From an uncultured Trichococcus sp. (lineage in GTDB: Bacteria > Bacillota > Bacilli > Lactobacillales > Aerococcaceae), in NCBI RefSeq assembly GCF_963663645.1, contig NZ_OY760499.1, positions 186,001 to 250,000 of the forward strand: a stretch of DNA of 64,000 bases. The letters run 5' to 3'. Of the stretch, positions 48,649-60,878 are shown piece by piece. The position numbers were made by a program, and so were the translations under genes. How positions within the stretch are numbered: the stretch's first letter is position 1; the number at the start of each line of letters is the position of its first letter. Under the pieces are notes generated by a model, which was not told the DNA's origin, did not search any database, and saw only the letters and a program-made list of their open reading frames with translations.

Positions 48649-50001
48649 TTATTTCATCCTTTCCGCTATATAGCCCTGGTTCGCCAGCTCTTTACGGAGT
48701 TGAAGCACAGCGGTATAAGTTGCCATCACATAGATTTTTTTCGTCGGAGCCTTTTTGAAGGCTTTGATTACATCTGTGATTTCCGGCAAAACTTCCAGTT
48801 TTTCTTCCGGAATACCGGCCACCTTCATCCGCAGGGTCAACTCTTTTTGGCGGATGCCGCTGACGGTTACTTTGGGGATATCAAAATCCAAAAATTTCTC
48901 ATAGTTCCCGTCCCAGATCCAGCTGACATCGGTTCCGTCTGCCGGACGGTCATTCAGGATGGAAACGACGCTGAATGGCTCCTCTTCGTAGTGCAGAAGA
49001 TCGATGACCTGATTCAGGCCGACCGGATTTTTGATCAGGTTCAGGATGATTTCCTTGTCGTCGACGGTGATCGTTTCCTGACGGCCGAATTTTTGCTGGG
49101 CAGCCGAGAAACCGGACTGGATCTCTTCCGGAGTCAAACCGAAATACTTGCCGACCGAATAGGCAGCCAAGGCGTTGTAGACATTGTAGAGACCGGCGAC
49201 ATTCGTATGGAACGGATGGCCATCGATTTCAAAAGAAGAACTCTTGTGCGTCAGTTTGTCGACTTTGGTGACGGCATAAGTCAATTCCGGGCGTTTGAAG
49301 TCGCAATGCGGGCAGTAGTATTTCCCGAGGTTGCTGTAGGTATTGAATTTATAGCGCAAAATGTGCTGGCATTTCGGACAAAGCACGCCGTCTGTGTTGT
49401 AATGCGCCAAGGTGTCGCCGTCCTGTTCATGGTTGAATCCGAAGTAGATTTGCTTGTTGATCAGTTCTTTGGAGTTGAAGATCGGGCTGTCGCCGTTCGC
49501 CAGGATGACGGCATCCGGTGCGAGCGCAGCGCCATCGACCATTTTTTTGTAAATCGTATAGATCTCTCCGAACCGGTCCATCTGATCGCGGAAAACATTC
49601 GTGTTGACGATGACTTTCGGCTTGATGAACTTCGTCACCTTGACGAGGCTGGCCTCATCGACCTCAAGAACAGCAAAAGCTCTTTCCTTTTTTACTTTGC
49701 GCGAATAGCCTTCCAGGAACGTGGAGATGATGCCTTGCTCCATGTTGGCTCCGGTCGGATTCGTCAAGATATGCGGGAATTTTTGTTGCAGGACATGATA
49801 AGTCAAAGATGTCGTCAGCGTCTTGCCGTTCGTGCCGGTGATGATGACGACATCAAAATTTTCAGAAAGGTGTTGCAACACGTCGGGATCCAATTTGGAT
49901 GCAAGTTTGCCCGGCAGACTGGTTCCGCCTTTGGTGAATGTCTGAAGACCCCACTGGGCGATTTTCCCGATGCTGATTGCTAGTGAACCGCGGATAGTCA
50001 A
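48649..50001 (-). CDS. murT: lipid II isoglutaminyl synthase, Mur ligase-like subunit MurT
   Basis: Activates the D-Glu carboxyl of lipid II with ATP and amidates it with ammonia from GatD. The start is TTG 50001 (AAGGAG nine bases upstream), giving about 450 residues; a longer frame has no ribosome site. The ATP loop is IITGTNGKTLTTSLTYH near residue 55. The zinc-ribbon insertion of MurT (CPKCQ and YYCPHCDFKRPE near residues 205-225) and the DUF1727 C-terminal domain (residues 310-430, with ILNDRPADGTDVSWIWD) are all present. Confidence 0.93.
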   Translation of the reverse strand: MTIRGSLAISIGKIAQWGLQTFTKGGTSLPGKLASKLDPDVLQHLSENFDVVIITGTNGKTLTTSLTYHVLQQKFPHILTNPTGANMEQGIISTFLEGYSRKVKKERAFAVLEVDEASLVKVTKFIKPKVIVNTNVFRDQMDRFGEIYTIYKKMVDGAALAPDAVILANGDSPIFNSKELINKQIYFGFNHEQDGDTLAHYNTDGVLCPKCQHILRYKFNTYSNLGKYYCPHCDFKRPELTYAVTKVDKLTHKSSSFEIDGHPFHTNVAGLYNVYNALAAYSVGKYFGLTPEEIQSGFSAAQQKFGRQETITVDDKEIILNLIKNPVGLNQVIDLLHYEEEPFSVVSILNDRPADGTDVSWIWDGNYEKFLDFDIPKVTVSGIRQKELTLRMKVAGIPEEKLEVLPEITDVIKAFKKAPTKKIYVMATYTAVLQLRKELANQGYIAERMK

Positions 50002-50171
50002 ATAAATTCGCTCCTTACTTATGTATCTCTTGCCATCATAGCATATAACAAGGCTTTTTTCGATAGCGTTAGTATAGCAGAATTTGCCCCGGCTGAATAT
50101 TTTTAGATTCCTTAGCGTGTCAGGAAGAGGGCTTCCGATTGCCGGAGGATGGCTGGTGACCGTGAATCTTA

Positions 50172-50200
50172 TTGACTTTGGAGCCATTTCCTACTATCAT
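50172..50200 (+). promoter_or_regulatory. promoter upstream of tdk
   Basis: TTGACT (50172-50177), 17-base spacer, TATCAT (50195-50200). The 372-base gap 50002-50373 otherwise holds divergent promoter elements for murT (TATACT and TATGAT boxes on the minus strand) and nothing else that I can support. Confidence 0.6.
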
Positions 50201-50373
50201 TATACGGGATGTTATTCAGTTTTTTATCATTCGGTAACCTTACGGGAGCGGAGTGATAAAGGGAGATAATAGCGGGTCGGAAGCAGGGTGACACAAGGGC
50301 ATCCTTTCTTTTTGCAGAGAATTCCGGCCGATGTATGAAAAGTAGGCAAGACGCTGTTGGAAAGGTGGACATA

Positions 50374-50946
50374 ATGGCACAGTTATTTTTTAAATATGGG
50401 GCAATGAACAGCGGGAAATCGATCGAAATCCTGAAGGTTGCCTACAATTATGAAGAGCAGAACAAATCGGTGATGATCTTTACGAGCGCAATCGATGACC
50501 GTGATGGCGTAGGCTATGTCTCGAGCCGGATCGGATTGAAACGTGAAGCCATCCCGATTGCGGACGATACGGATATATTCTTGGAAGTAGCCAAAAACAA
50601 GAAAAAGCCGGCTTGCATTTTGATAGATGAATCCCAATTCCTATCCAAAACACACGTGATCCAATTGGCGCGAATCGTCGACGAACTGGCAATCCCGGTG
50701 ATGGCGTTCGGATTGAAGAATGATTTCCAGAACGAATTGTTCGAAGGCTCAAAATATCTGTTGCTCTACGCGGATAAGATAGAAGAAATAAAAACCATCT
50801 GCTGGTACTGTCATAAAAAAGCGATCATGAATATGCGTGTCGTGGACGGAAAACCAGTATATGCCGGCGAACAAATCCAGATCGGCGGAAATGAATCCTA
50901 TCTTCCTGTCTGCCGTAACCATTACCACCATCCGCCATTGGCCTAG
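50374..50946 (+). CDS. tdk: thymidine kinase
   Basis: Phosphorylates thymidine in salvage. ATG 50374 has GGAAAGGTGG five bases upstream; the ATG at 50335 has none. The 190-residue type II enzyme has the P loop [16 protein letters not shown] near residue 6, the Walker B-type ILIDESQFL near residue 83 and a zinc site formed by CWYCHKKA near residue 142 and CRNHYHHP near the end. First gene of the run tdk-prfA-prmC-ywlC. Confidence 0.93.
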   Translation: MAQLFFKYGAMNSGKSIEILKVAYNYEEQNKSVMIFTSAIDDRDGVGYVSSRIGLKREAIPIADDTDIFLEVAKNKKKPACILIDESQFLSKTHVIQLARIVDELAIPVMAFGLKNDFQNELFEGSKYLLLYADKIEEIKTICWYCHKKAIMNMRVVDGKPVYAGEQIQIGGNESYLPVCRNHYHHPPLA

Positions 50947-50988
50947 AATAGATACTCAGAAACAAAAAAAGAGGAGTTTGAAAAAGTT

Positions 50989-52068
50989 ATGTATGATCAA
51001 TTAGATGCATTCATTATCCGTTATGAAGAGCTTTCCGAGTTGTTGAGTGATCCGGAAGTCCTTTCCGATACAAAACGATTCTTGGAATTGACCAAAGAAG
51101 AAGCGGGGCTGCGCGAGAAAGTTGCGACCTTCAAGCGTTACAAAGAGGTCGAAGGCGAAATCGCCGACACCGAAGAGCTGTTGTCGGAAAATTTGGACGA
51201 TGACATGGCTGCTATGGCTAAAGAAGAATTGAGCGACCTAAAGAAAGAAAAGACTGAACTAGAAGAGCGCATCAAAGTGTTGCTGCTACCCAGCGATCCG
51301 AACGATGACAAAAACATCATCATGGAGATTCGCGGGGCTGCCGGAGGGGATGAAGCTGCTTTATTCGCGGGTACGCTATTCACGATGTACAGCAAATTCG
51401 CGGAAAGCCAAGGCTGGCGCGTCGAGGTCATGGATGCGAACATCACCGGCATCGGCGGGTACAAAGAAATCATCCTGATGATCAGCGGCCAAGGTGCCTA
51501 TTCCAAACTGAAATATGAGAGCGGCGCGCACCGTGTCCAACGTGTTCCGGAAACAGAGTCACAAGGGCGCGTGCACACGTCCACTGCTACCGTCGTCGTC
51601 ATGCCGGAAGCGGAAGAGGTCGAATTGAACATCGAAGACAAAGACATCCGCACAGATATCTACCATGCCAGCGGAGCCGGCGGACAGCACGTCAATAAGA
51701 CGGCATCAGCGGTCCGGTTGACTCACTTGCCGACAGGGATTGCCGTTGCCATGCAGGATGAACGTTCCCAGATCAAAAACCGCGAGAAAGCGATGAAAAT
51801 TTTGCGCACGCGTGTATACGACAAAATCTCTTCAGAAGCGCAATCCGAATACGATGCGACGCGTAAATCCGCAGTCGGGACAGGCGATCGTTCCGAACGG
51901 ATCCGTACCTACAACTTCCCGCAAAACCGTGTTACGGATCACCGTATCGGCTTGACCCTGCAAAAGTTGGATACGATTTTGAGCGGGAAATTGGATGAAG
52001 TCATCGATGCATTGATCATGGCAGACCAAACGCAAAAATTGGAGTCCCTGAACAATGGGTCAATCTAA
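50989..52068 (+). CDS. prfA: peptide chain release factor 1
   Basis: Terminates translation at UAA and UAG. The 359-residue protein has the coiled N-terminal domain, the codon-reading Pro-x-Thr loop ([17 protein letters not shown] near residue 185) that separates RF1 from RF2 (Ser-Pro-Phe), and the peptidyl-hydrolysis GGQ in [16 protein letters not shown] near residue 232. The modified Gln of GGQ is the substrate of the next gene product, PrmC. Overlaps prmC by 14 bases. Confidence 0.95.
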   Translation: MYDQLDAFIIRYEELSELLSDPEVLSDTKRFLELTKEEAGLREKVATFKRYKEVEGEIADTEELLSENLDDDMAAMAKEELSDLKKEKTELEERIKVLLLPSDPNDDKNIIMEIRGAAGGDEAALFAGTLFTMYSKFAESQGWRVEVMDANITGIGGYKEIILMISGQGAYSKLKYESGAHRVQRVPETESQGRVHTSTATVVVMPEAEEVELNIEDKDIRTDIYHASGAGGQHVNKTASAVRLTHLPTGIAVAMQDERSQIKNREKAMKILRTRVYDKISSEAQSEYDATRKSAVGTGDRSERIRTYNFPQNRVTDHRIGLTLQKLDTILSGKLDEVIDALIMADQTQKLESLNNGSI

Positions 52069-52903
52069 GGAGTTCAGTTACCAACAAGCTTTGCAGAATG
52101 GTGCGCTTTATTTGGAACAACACGAGAAAAGTCCGTTAGCTGCTGAAAGGCTGCTTTTGGATCGTTTGGGTTGGACGAAAACGGATCTGCTGATGCAGTT
52201 TGCCGATCCTATCACGGATCAGGAATACAAGCAGTATTTCAGCGACATCAAAGAGTACGTCTCGGGCAAACCGATCCAATATATCGTAGGCGTCGAATGG
52301 TTTTACGGGTATCCTCTGAAAGTAACGGAAGCTACCTTGATTCCGCGTCCGGAAACGGAAGAGCTTGTGCAACGGGCCCTGCAGTGCCTGGAAGGAAAAG
52401 GGCCGCAGAAGATCCTGGACATCGGGACCGGCTCCGGCGCTATTGCCATCGCGATGAAAAAGGAACGCCCGCAGGATGAAGTGACGGCAACGGATCTGTC
52501 GGAAGCGGCATTGGCAGTCGCGAAAGAGAACGCCAAGCAGTTGGATGCGGACATCCGTTTCCTGCAAGGGGATCTGCTGGAGCCCGTGCAGCTGGAGACT
52601 TTCGACTGCATCCTCAGCAATCCGCCCTACATCGGCGAAGATGAAGTCAGCTTGATGGACCGCTCCGTTTTGGAGTACGAACCGCATTCGGCGCTGTTCG
52701 CTGACCACGACGGATTGGACCTTTACCAAAAGATGGCGTTCACGCTTCCGTTCCATTTGAAGACGGACGGATGCCTGTTCATGGAGATAGGCTTCAACCA
52801 AGGCGAAAAATTATTGAAACTCTACAAAAAAGCTTTCCCGGATAAAACAGTCACGATCGAGAAAGATCTGTCCGGCCTCGATCGTATGCTGATAGTCAAA
52901 TAA
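52055..52903 (+). CDS. prmC: release factor glutamine methyltransferase
   Basis: Methylates the GGQ glutamine of release factors with S-adenosylmethionine. The 282-residue protein has an N-terminal helical domain with [18 protein letters not shown] near residue 73, RPETEELV near residue 97, the SAM loop [15 protein letters not shown] near residue 118 and the substrate-gripping [10 protein letters not shown] near residue 189. AAGGAG precedes the ATG region inside prfA; coupling by overlap is normal for this pair. Confidence 0.95.
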   Translation: MGQSKEFSYQQALQNGALYLEQHEKSPLAAERLLLDRLGWTKTDLLMQFADPITDQEYKQYFSDIKEYVSGKPIQYIVGVEWFYGYPLKVTEATLIPRPETEELVQRALQCLEGKGPQKILDIGTGSGAIAIAMKKERPQDEVTATDLSEAALAVAKENAKQLDADIRFLQGDLLEPVQLETFDCILSNPPYIGEDEVSLMDRSVLEYEPHSALFADHDGLDLYQKMAFTLPFHLKTDGCLFMEIGFNQGEKLLKLYKKAFPDKTVTIEKDLSGLDRMLIVK

Positions 52904-53022
52904 GAAAAGATCCGCCTGTTATCCATGGGCAAAAAATGGCTGCGGGCAATTGCCCCGGCTATTTTTTTAACCTGAGCAGCGCCGTTGCATACCAGAACAT
53001 TCAGAAAGGAGCACATAGCATT

Positions 53023-54051
53023 ATGGAAACAAAAATATACGACGCATCAACAATCGATGAGGCAGCCGAACTGCTGAGAGCCGGTCAATTGATTGCCTTC
53101 CCGACAGAGACTGTCTATGGTCTGGGTGCTGTCGCATCAAATGATGAAGCCGTAAAAAATGTATATAAAGTAAAAGGCAGACCCAGCGACAACCCATTGA
53201 TCGTTCATGTCTCCGACCGGGAGATCGCCCAATATGTGGCCTTCGTTCCGCAACAGGCAGAAGCCTTGATGGAGGCTTTTTGGCCAGGGCCTTTGACTCT
53301 GATTTTTCCGATGAAAGAAGGGGTTTTTGCGCCGACCGTCACTGCAGGACACAACACCGTCGCGCTACGGATGCCCGCCCAAGAACAGACGCTGGAATTG
53401 ATCCGGAAAACCGGCTTTCCTTTGGTCGGACCGAGCGCGAATACGTCAGGCAAGCCAAGCCCGACGGCAGCCCAGCATGTGATGCACGACCTTTCCGGGA
53501 AAATTGCGGGAATCCTTGATGGAGGAGAAACGCAGATCGGTTTGGAATCAACCGTACTGGACTTGACCAATGCCGATGGGCCAGTCATTTTGCGTCCGGG
53601 GGCCATCACCGAAGTGCAGTTGGAGCCGATCATCGGCAAACTGGCAGGAAGCACGCAAACAACAAATGAAGCAGACGCTCCGAAAGCGCCGGGGATGAAG
53701 TACCAACATTATGCTCCCGCTCAACCGGTCATCCTGATCGATGGGACGGCAGCCGATTGGAAGGCCGCCATTGAGGAGTACCGCGGCAAAGGCAAGGAAA
53801 TCGGCATATTGGCTTCCGAGGAACTGCTGGCTGTCCATAGGGACGCAGCGCGAGCTGCCTATTCGTTGGGACTGAAGGATGATGTGGCGGCTGCATCTCA
53901 ACGTCTCTATGCCGGATTGCGCTATCTTGATGAACAACCGGTCGATGTGATTTTGGCTGAAGCCTATGAGCTTGCCGGCCTCGGGAAGGCATTCATGAAT
54001 CGCCTGGAAAAAGCGGCTTCCTCAAAATATCCGAAAAAACAGGCGGAATAA
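53023..54051 (+). CDS. ywlC: L-threonylcarbamoyladenylate synthase (Sua5/YwlC)
   Basis: Makes threonylcarbamoyl-AMP for t6A tRNA modification. ATG 53023 follows AAAGGAG; an ATG 87 bases earlier lacks support. The 342-residue protein has the YrdC domain (LIAFPTETVYGLGAVASND near residue 22, KVKGRPSDNPLIVHV near residue 48, GPSANTSGKPSPTAA near residue 140). The longer C-terminal Sua5 domain is linked by APKAPGMKYQHYAPAQPV near residue 222. Full-length Sua5 rather than the short TsaC. Confidence 0.93.
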   Translation: METKIYDASTIDEAAELLRAGQLIAFPTETVYGLGAVASNDEAVKNVYKVKGRPSDNPLIVHVSDREIAQYVAFVPQQAEALMEAFWPGPLTLIFPMKEGVFAPTVTAGHNTVALRMPAQEQTLELIRKTGFPLVGPSANTSGKPSPTAAQHVMHDLSGKIAGILDGGETQIGLESTVLDLTNADGPVILRPGAITEVQLEPIIGKLAGSTQTTNEADAPKAPGMKYQHYAPAQPVILIDGTAADWKAAIEEYRGKGKEIGILASEELLAVHRDAARAAYSLGLKDDVAAASQRLYAGLRYLDEQPVDVILAEAYELAGLGKAFMNRLEKAASSKYPKKQAE

Positions 54052-54199
54052 TCGCTTAATATCCGTCTTTAGCTTACTTTTTATACAAAATATTCAAATC
54101 CAGGAGCTTATATGTTTTATTTCTGAAAAATTATGCTATACTCAACTTACATTTTTTTATGTTAAAAATTTTGGAATAATGTGATGGAAGGGTGCAAAC

Positions 54200-55438
54200 A
54201 TGGATAAAGAATTATTTGCAGCAATTGATAAAGAACGCGAAAGACAAGAGAACGGAATCGAGCTGATTGCCTCCGAAAACTTTGTATCTGAAGATGTTAT
54301 GAGAGCGCAAGGCAGCATCTTGACCAATAAATATGCTGAAGGCTACCCTGGTCGTCGTTACTATGGTGGTTGTGAATTTATCGATATCATCGAAAATTTG
54401 GCGATCGATCGCATTAAAGCAATATTCGGTGCAGAATATGCCAACGTGCAACCGCATTCCGGTTCGCAAGCAAATATGGCAGCTTATCGTGCATTAGTTC
54501 AACCCGGCGACAAAATCTTGGGTATGGACCTTAGCCATGGCGGCCACTTGACGCATGGCGCATCCGTGAATTTCAGCGGTCAGACTTATGACTTTGTTGC
54601 TTACGGTGTGGAAAAAGAATCAGAAACAATCAATTATGACACGGTCAGAGAGATTGCCCTGAAAGAACAACCAAAATTGATCGTTGCCGGCGCCAGCGCT
54701 TACCCACGCGCAATCGATTTCAAACGTTTAAGAGAAATCGCTGATGAAGTCGGCGCTTACTTTATGGTGGATATGGCTCATATCGCAGGACTTTGCGCAA
54801 CGGGACATCACCAAAATCCGGTTGAATATGCCCACATCGTAACCACCACAACACACAAAACACTTCGCGGCCCGCGCGGCGGCGTCATCTTAGCCAAAGA
54901 AGAATTCGGCAAAAAGTTGAACAGCGCTGTGTTCCCAGGCATCCAAGGCGGTCCTTTAGAGCACGTTATCGCTGCTAAAGCTGTATCATTCTTTGAAGCT
55001 GCAACACCGGAGTACACTGAATATATTGGACAGGTCATCAAAAATGCCCAAGCAATGGCTGATGTCTTCAATGCATCCGACCTGCGCGTCATCAGCGGCG
55101 GAACAGACAATCACTTATTGTTATTGGATGTTACAAGCAGTGGCTTGAACGGAAAACAAGTAGAAAAATTATTGGATACCGTTGAAATCACTGTCAATAA
55201 AAATACGATTCCTTTTGAAACGCTTGGCGCCAACAAAGCCAGCGGCATCCGTATCGGCACACCTGCCATCACAACAAGAGGCCTGAAGGAAGCAGAAGCA
55301 CGCAAAATCGCGGAATTGATCGTGGAAACTATCCAAAACCACACAGATGAAGCGAAATTGGATGAAGTCCGTGCGGCTGTCAAAACCATCACGAAAGCTT
55401 TCCCATTGCACAAAAAACTGGCTGCTACTGAAGCTTAA
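54200..55438 (+). CDS. glyA: serine hydroxymethyltransferase
   Basis: Interconverts serine and glycine with tetrahydrofolate. The 412-residue pyridoxal-phosphate enzyme has [18 protein letters not shown] near residue 13, [15 protein letters not shown] near residue 80, VDMAHIAGL near residue 193 and the Schiff-base Lys in [14 protein letters not shown] near residue 223. GGAAGGGTG lies before the ATG. A TATACT box is visible about 60 bases upstream. Its terminator is split by copy 3 of the 287-bp element. Confidence 0.95.
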   Translation: MDKELFAAIDKERERQENGIELIASENFVSEDVMRAQGSILTNKYAEGYPGRRYYGGCEFIDIIENLAIDRIKAIFGAEYANVQPHSGSQANMAAYRALVQPGDKILGMDLSHGGHLTHGASVNFSGQTYDFVAYGVEKESETINYDTVREIALKEQPKLIVAGASAYPRAIDFKRLREIADEVGAYFMVDMAHIAGLCATGHHQNPVEYAHIVTTTTHKTLRGPRGGVILAKEEFGKKLNSAVFPGIQGGPLEHVIAAKAVSFFEAATPEYTEYIGQVIKNAQAMADVFNASDLRVISGGTDNHLLLLDVTSSGLNGKQVEKLLDTVEITVNKNTIPFETLGANKASGIRIGTPAITTRGLKEAEARKIAELIVETIQNHTDEAKLDEVRAAVKTITKAFPLHKKLAATEA

Positions 55439-55468
55439 CAGATTACCGAAGAGCCGCCTCTCAATGAG

Positions 55469-55756
55469 CAATGTCATTAACTTAAGCAACTTGACAACTG
55501 TAAAAAAAGCGAGGATGCATGATGCATTCTCGCTTTTTTTTTGACTGCGGCGCCAAATTGTTGAATGTTCCTCAGATATTCGACAATTTCGGTCCGACGT
55601 GATGACAAATTGTCGAAAGTTTCTCGACATTCGACAATTTCGGTCCAATCTGGTGTCAAATTGTCGAATCTACCCCACCTATTCGACAGTTTTGGCCACC
55701 GCGCTGAGCATTCCTCCTGCCTCTTGTTTGTCAATAGCCTTAAGTAAATGACATTG
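55469..55756 (+). mobile_element. 288-bp terminator-inserted inverted-repeat element, copy 3
   Basis: The left end is CAATGTCATTAACTTAAG; the right end is its complement with one substitution. Flanking 10-base repeats TCTCAATGAG (55459-55468) and TCCCAATGAG (55757-55766) match 9 of 10. The flanks rejoin to AGAGCCG (55450-55456) and CGGCTCT (55768-55774) plus T tract, the glyA terminator. The internal terminator hairpin and T9 tract lie at the glyA side. Interior hairpin units begin TTCGAC at 55579, 55630 and 55682. Confidence 0.88.
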
Positions 55757-56017
55757 TCCCAATGAGTCGGCTCTTTTATTCGGCCGACGACATCATCCTT
55801 CATCCAGCGGAATTTCTGCATCATACCTAAAAGACTCCGTCAAATCGCCGCCAATTACTCGTATCTGGATGCACCGCTCCTGCGAAAAGAGTATAATCAG
55901 AGTTATAGCATCTCTAATCATACCTTTTACTGTTTTCTCATTGTTTTATTTCTGGTATTTGTAGCGGTTTTCAATTACAATAGGTTGAGCAAAAATAGGA
56001 AAGTGGGGCAAAAGTAT

Positions 56018-56653
56018 ATGGGAGAATTCCATGTAATGAATCACCCGTTGATTCAACACAAATTAACAATCATCCGCGAGAAAGAGTGCGGAACAAAAGT
56101 ATTCCGTGAAGTAGTAAGCGAAATCGCTATGTTGATGGCTTATGAAGTAACAAGGGACATGCCTTTGGAAGACATCGAGATCGAGACGCCATTGGTGAAA
56201 ACGACTCAAAAAACATTGTCAGGCAAAAAGGTTGCCATCATTCCGATCTTGCGTGCAGGTTTAGGGATGGTCGATGGTTTCTTGGCGATGTTGCCTGCAG
56301 CGAAAGTTGGTCATATCGGCATGTACCGTGACCATGAAACGTTGGAGCCAGTCGAGTATTTCGTGAAACTGCCGACTGACATCCAAGAGCGTCAATTGTT
56401 CATCGTTGACCCGATGTTGGCGACAGGCGGATCCGCTATCGCAGCCATCGAAGCGTTGGAAAAGAGAGGCGCATCGCCATCATCGATGAAATTCATCTGT
56501 CTTGTGGCAGCTCCTGAAGGTGTGGAAGCATTGCACGCGGCTTATCCGGATGTGGACATCTACGCAGCGTCATTGGACGAAAGATTGGACGAAAACAGCT
56601 ACATCCTGCCAGGATTAGGAGATGCTGGTGACCGATTGTTCGGCACAAAGTAA
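56018..56653 (+). CDS. upp: uracil phosphoribosyltransferase
   Basis: Converts uracil and PRPP to UMP. ATG 56018 gives 211 residues starting [19 protein letters not shown], aligning with family N-termini; a TTG 33 bases earlier is less likely. The protein has [19 protein letters not shown] near residue 75 and the PRPP loop [16 protein letters not shown] near residue 131, plus the uracil-binding [17 protein letters not shown] at the end. The 260 bases between the element at 55756 and this start contain a TATAAT box at about 55900 and no other gene. Confidence 0.94.
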   Translation: MGEFHVMNHPLIQHKLTIIREKECGTKVFREVVSEIAMLMAYEVTRDMPLEDIEIETPLVKTTQKTLSGKKVAIIPILRAGLGMVDGFLAMLPAAKVGHIGMYRDHETLEPVEYFVKLPTDIQERQLFIVDPMLATGGSAIAAIEALEKRGASPSSMKFICLVAAPEGVEALHAAYPDVDIYAASLDERLDENSYILPGLGDAGDRLFGTK

Positions 56654-56761
56654 TCGTTCAAAATGACAGTGAGGCAATTGTGTCCGTAATTGCCGAACAG
56701 TCAATATTATCATGAGAACGACCTTCCGATTTACATAATGTTGAATAGTACAAATGATGAG

Positions 56762-56803
56762 CTGAGCCAGAAATCCGACGGGGAATTCTGGCTCAGTTTT
56801 TTT
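56762..56803 (+). terminator. terminator after upp
   Basis: CTGAGCCAGAA pairs with TTCTGGCTCAG around a 13-base loop, followed by T8. Confidence 0.9.
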
Positions 56804-57046
56804 GCGCAAGTTAAGTTCGTTATACTTCATCCGCTTAAGGTTAAAGTGCCGAAGGATTTGGGGGGTAGCAAGAAAGACAATAAATTTGCTTTTATTTCCC
56901 CAGTCCGATCACTTTTTGGTCAGCGTTTGGATTTTCATAATCCTATAAAGATATTAATGTATTGAGTATCTTTGATTATGGAGGCGGTATCTTTTCATCA
57001 TTTTCATGAAAAGGCCGAAAATATCCTTATAAACCATAGATTTTCT

Positions 57047-57075
57047 TTGAATTTGGATAAAGTTGGTGTTATGAT
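57047..57075 (+). promoter_or_regulatory. promoter of the ATP synthase operon
   Basis: TTGAAT (57047-57052), 17-base spacer, TATGAT (57070-57075). The leader to atpB is about 170 bases and contains a 17-codon frame (57137-57190, starting ATGGGAGGTCCAGC) without a good ribosome site, plus a T8 run at 57216-57223. No atpI gene is present between upp and atpB. Confidence 0.6.
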
Positions 57076-57205
57076 TAGCGGTGTTGAACAGAAATGCAAA
57101 GAAACTTATGAAATAGCCACTTATTGTGACTAGAGTATGGGAGGTCCAGCTAAATTAGTTGTCTACTTTTACGAATGTCTTTTAAAATAATGTAGCGTGG
57201 ACTAG

Positions 57206-58244
<1,039 letters not shown>

Positions 58245-58283
58245 TAGGGACCAGCAAGACCCATAACTACAGGAGGGATGAGA

Positions 58284-58787
58284 ATGACAGCCAATCTCGT
58301 ATTGGGAGAGATTACCGCATTAGGTGATACGATTGTTACGCTGCTGTCATTTCTGATATTGATGGCTCTTATCAAAAAATTCGCATGGCAGCCTTTGATG
58401 AAGATCTTAACGGATCGGGAAGAAATGATACATGCAAATATTGATAAAGCGGCAGCAGCGCGTGAGAATGCCGAGAAGAAACACGCGGAAGTCGATGCGC
58501 AACTGATAGAAGTCAGAACTACAGCGAGCGATATTTTGAACCGGGCTCAAGCGGAAGGCAATGAAATACAAAAGAACATCATTAAAGAAGCAAAAGAAGA
58601 TGCACTACGGATCAAGCAAGTGACCCAAAAAGAGCTCGAACTCGAAAGAAAACAGGCTCTTGAAGGATTGCGCGCCGAAATCGGAGTCATTTCATTGGAT
58701 ATCGCCGAAAAGATCCTCGGCAAGGAGATCAATCAAGCAGATCAACAAAATTTGATCGAAGCGTTCATTGAAGGGCTGGATGATTGA
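58284..58787 (+). CDS. atpF: F0F1 ATP synthase subunit b
   Basis: Peripheral stalk linking membrane and F1. ATG 58284 is seven bases after AGGAGG; ATG 58278 is too close. The 167-residue protein has one N-terminal helix (LGDTIVTLLSFLILMALIKKFAW) and a long charged coiled coil (REEMIHANIDKAAAARENAEKKHAEVD onward, residues 45-150), ending in the delta-binding ILGKEINQADQQNLIE. Confidence 0.93.
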   Translation: MTANLVLGEITALGDTIVTLLSFLILMALIKKFAWQPLMKILTDREEMIHANIDKAAAARENAEKKHAEVDAQLIEVRTTASDILNRAQAEGNEIQKNIIKEAKEDALRIKQVTQKELELERKQALEGLRAEIGVISLDIAEKILGKEINQADQQNLIEAFIEGLDD

Positions 58788-59307
58788 TATGGTTAGGGAT
58801 AGTAAAGCAATCGCCACTGTAGAAGCATATGTGCAAGCCTACTATAACCGCCTGACCGACTCGAAGATTGCGGATAGACTCCATCTTGATCTGTCACAAT
58901 TAAAGGATGCCGTGAATCATGCGGATGCCGCTGAGGGTGAGAAGGCAAATCTTGGCTTGGCAGTGAAGTATCTCGCTCCCGAGACGCTTTTGTTTCTGGA
59001 GGGACTCCAAGATAATCTGGATAACGAAGGTATCTTGGCTGCCATCAAGGCGTTCAATGCGCTTTATGAGAATAAAAAAGAATTCGTGAATGTGAAGTTG
59101 ACTTCTGCGGTTCCTTTGACTGCGGAACAAAAGACGCGCATCATGGACAAATTAAAAAAAAGAGTTGGGGAAGCGACCTTCTTTGTGACTGAAGTGGTCG
59201 ATCCCTCGGTGATGGGCGGCGTTCGCTTGGAGTCGGAAAACCACTATTTTGACAACACCATCGCTACGAAGTTGAAAGAAATGAAGAGACATATCCTGCA
59301 AGACTAA
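58780..59307 (+). CDS. atpH: F0F1 ATP synthase subunit delta
   Basis: Connects the peripheral stalk to the top of F1. ATG 58780 lies five bases after AAGGG and overlaps the atpF end by eight bases; ATG 58789 is an alternative. The 175-residue protein has the helical N-terminal domain ([19 protein letters not shown]) and the conserved C-terminal [26 protein letters not shown]. It has diverged more than the other subunits but position and length are standard. Confidence 0.9.
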   Translation: MIDMVRDSKAIATVEAYVQAYYNRLTDSKIADRLHLDLSQLKDAVNHADAAEGEKANLGLAVKYLAPETLLFLEGLQDNLDNEGILAAIKAFNALYENKKEFVNVKLTSAVPLTAEQKTRIMDKLKKRVGEATFFVTEVVDPSVMGGVRLESENHYFDNTIATKLKEMKRHILQD

Positions 59308-59329
59308 TAGGGTTGAAGAGGTGAATAAT

Positions 59330-60841
59330 ATGGCTACTGAAAACGAAGATTTGAGTTCATTGATCAAAAATAGGATCAACACTTTTCAATCTGTATCAGA
59401 GTTTGAAGAAATTGGAAAAGTTACCTACATCGGTGATGGAATCGCACGCGCGAAAGGTTTGGAGAACGTTATGTCCGGTGAGTTGCTGGAATTCTCCAAC
59501 GGTTCCATCGGTATGGCCCAAAACTTGGAGATGACCGATGTCGGCATCATCATTTTTGGAGCGTATGAGAATATTCATGAGGGCGATATCGTCAAACGTA
59601 CAGGCAGAATCATGGAAGTCCCAGTAGGTGAAGCCTTGATCGGGCGTGTCGTCGATGCTTTAGGCAGCCCGGTAGACGGCTTAGGCAGCATTGAAACGAC
59701 CGGTACTAGACCGGTTGAAAATGCAGCACCAGGCGTTATGGATCGTCAATCCGTCAGAGAACCTCTTCAGACGGGTCTCAAAGCATTGGATGCTTTGGTT
59801 CCGATCGGTCGAGGCCAGCGCGAACTGATCATCGGTGACCGCAAAACCGGGAAAACAAGCATCGCAATCGATGCAATCATCAATCAACGCGGAAAAGATG
59901 TCATCTGCATCTACGTCGCAATCGGACAAAAGGAATCGACTGTCCGTAATATGACGGAAACGTTGAAAAAATACCATGCTATGGATTATACGATTGTCGT
60001 TACCGCCAGTGCTTCGCAATCCGCGCCGATGCTTTATATCGCGCCTTATGCTGCTACAGCGATGGCGGAAGAGTTCATGCACAACGGCAAACACGTCCTG
60101 ATCGTATATGATGATCTTTCCAAACAGGCGGCTGCTTACCGTGAAATGTCCTTGCTGTTGCGCCGTCCGCCAGGTCGCGAGGCGTATCCAGGGGATGTCT
60201 TCTACTTGCATTCCCGTCTGTTGGAGCGCTCGGCAAAATTGAACGACGAATTGGGAGGCGGTTCCATCACCTCCCTGCCGATCGTAGAAACACAAGCTGG
60301 CGATATTTCCGCCTATATTCCGACGAACGTCATCTCCATCACGGATGGACAGATTTTCCTGGAAAGCGATCTGTTCTTCTCGGGAATCCGTCCGGCGCTA
60401 TCTGCCGGCCTATCCGTCTCACGTGTCGGCGGATCTGCTCAAATTAAAGCGATGAAAAAAGTATCAGGGACGCTACGTATCGATTTGGCCAGCTATCGCG
60501 AACTGGAAGCATTCACTCAGTTCGGTTCGGACTTGGATGTTTCCACGCAGAAACGCCTTAGCCGCGGCCGCAGAACCGTTGAAATACTGAAGCAGGACTT
60601 GCACAAGACCTTGGATGTCGAAAAACAAGTTCTAATTCTCTATGCATTGACGCATGGATTTATTGATTCCATTCCAGTGCAGGACATCGAGCGATATGAG
60701 TCTGAGCTATTCAAATTCGTCAAAATGTCCTATCCAAATCTGTTCTCCACCATTATGGAGACAAAAGACTTGCCGCCTACGGAAGACCTGGATGAAGCGC
60801 TAAGTGCATTCGCAGGCATCTTTATTCCGCACGTCGAGTAG
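59330..60841 (+). CDS. atpA: F0F1 ATP synthase subunit alpha
   Basis: Non-catalytic nucleotide-binding subunit of F1. ATG 59330 is five bases after AAGAGGTGA. The 503-residue protein has the beta barrel ([20 protein letters not shown] near residue 35), Walker [14 protein letters not shown] near residue 170, Walker B-type [13 protein letters not shown] near residue 260, the arginine finger in [19 protein letters not shown] near residue 362 and the C-terminal helical domain. Confidence 0.95.
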   Translation: MATENEDLSSLIKNRINTFQSVSEFEEIGKVTYIGDGIARAKGLENVMSGELLEFSNGSIGMAQNLEMTDVGIIIFGAYENIHEGDIVKRTGRIMEVPVGEALIGRVVDALGSPVDGLGSIETTGTRPVENAAPGVMDRQSVREPLQTGLKALDALVPIGRGQRELIIGDRKTGKTSIAIDAIINQRGKDVICIYVAIGQKESTVRNMTETLKKYHAMDYTIVVTASASQSAPMLYIAPYAATAMAEEFMHNGKHVLIVYDDLSKQAAAYREMSLLLRRPPGREAYPGDVFYLHSRLLERSAKLNDELGGGSITSLPIVETQAGDISAYIPTNVISITDGQIFLESDLFFSGIRPALSAGLSVSRVGGSAQIKAMKKVSGTLRIDLASYRELEAFTQFGSDLDVSTQKRLSRGRRTVEILKQDLHKTLDVEKQVLILYALTHGFIDSIPVQDIERYESELFKFVKMSYPNLFSTIMETKDLPPTEDLDEALSAFAGIFIPHVE

Positions 60842-60878
60842 ACCGGATAGCATGAACAGATAATATTGAGGTGATAAT

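Noticed and set aside
48700-49983. 427-codon frame antisense to murT
   Set aside because: It is a shadow of a well-supported gene; the product has low-complexity antisense composition and no recognisable domain.
52936-52972. Terminator between prmC and ywlC
   Set aside because: The GGGCAATTGCCC stem is only four stable pairs with a four-base loop; the following T7 run is suggestive but the hairpin is too weak to call.
57137-57190. 17-codon leader ORF before atpB
   Set aside because: The GGAGG is inside the ORF rather than before it, and codon content shows no sensor-like bias.
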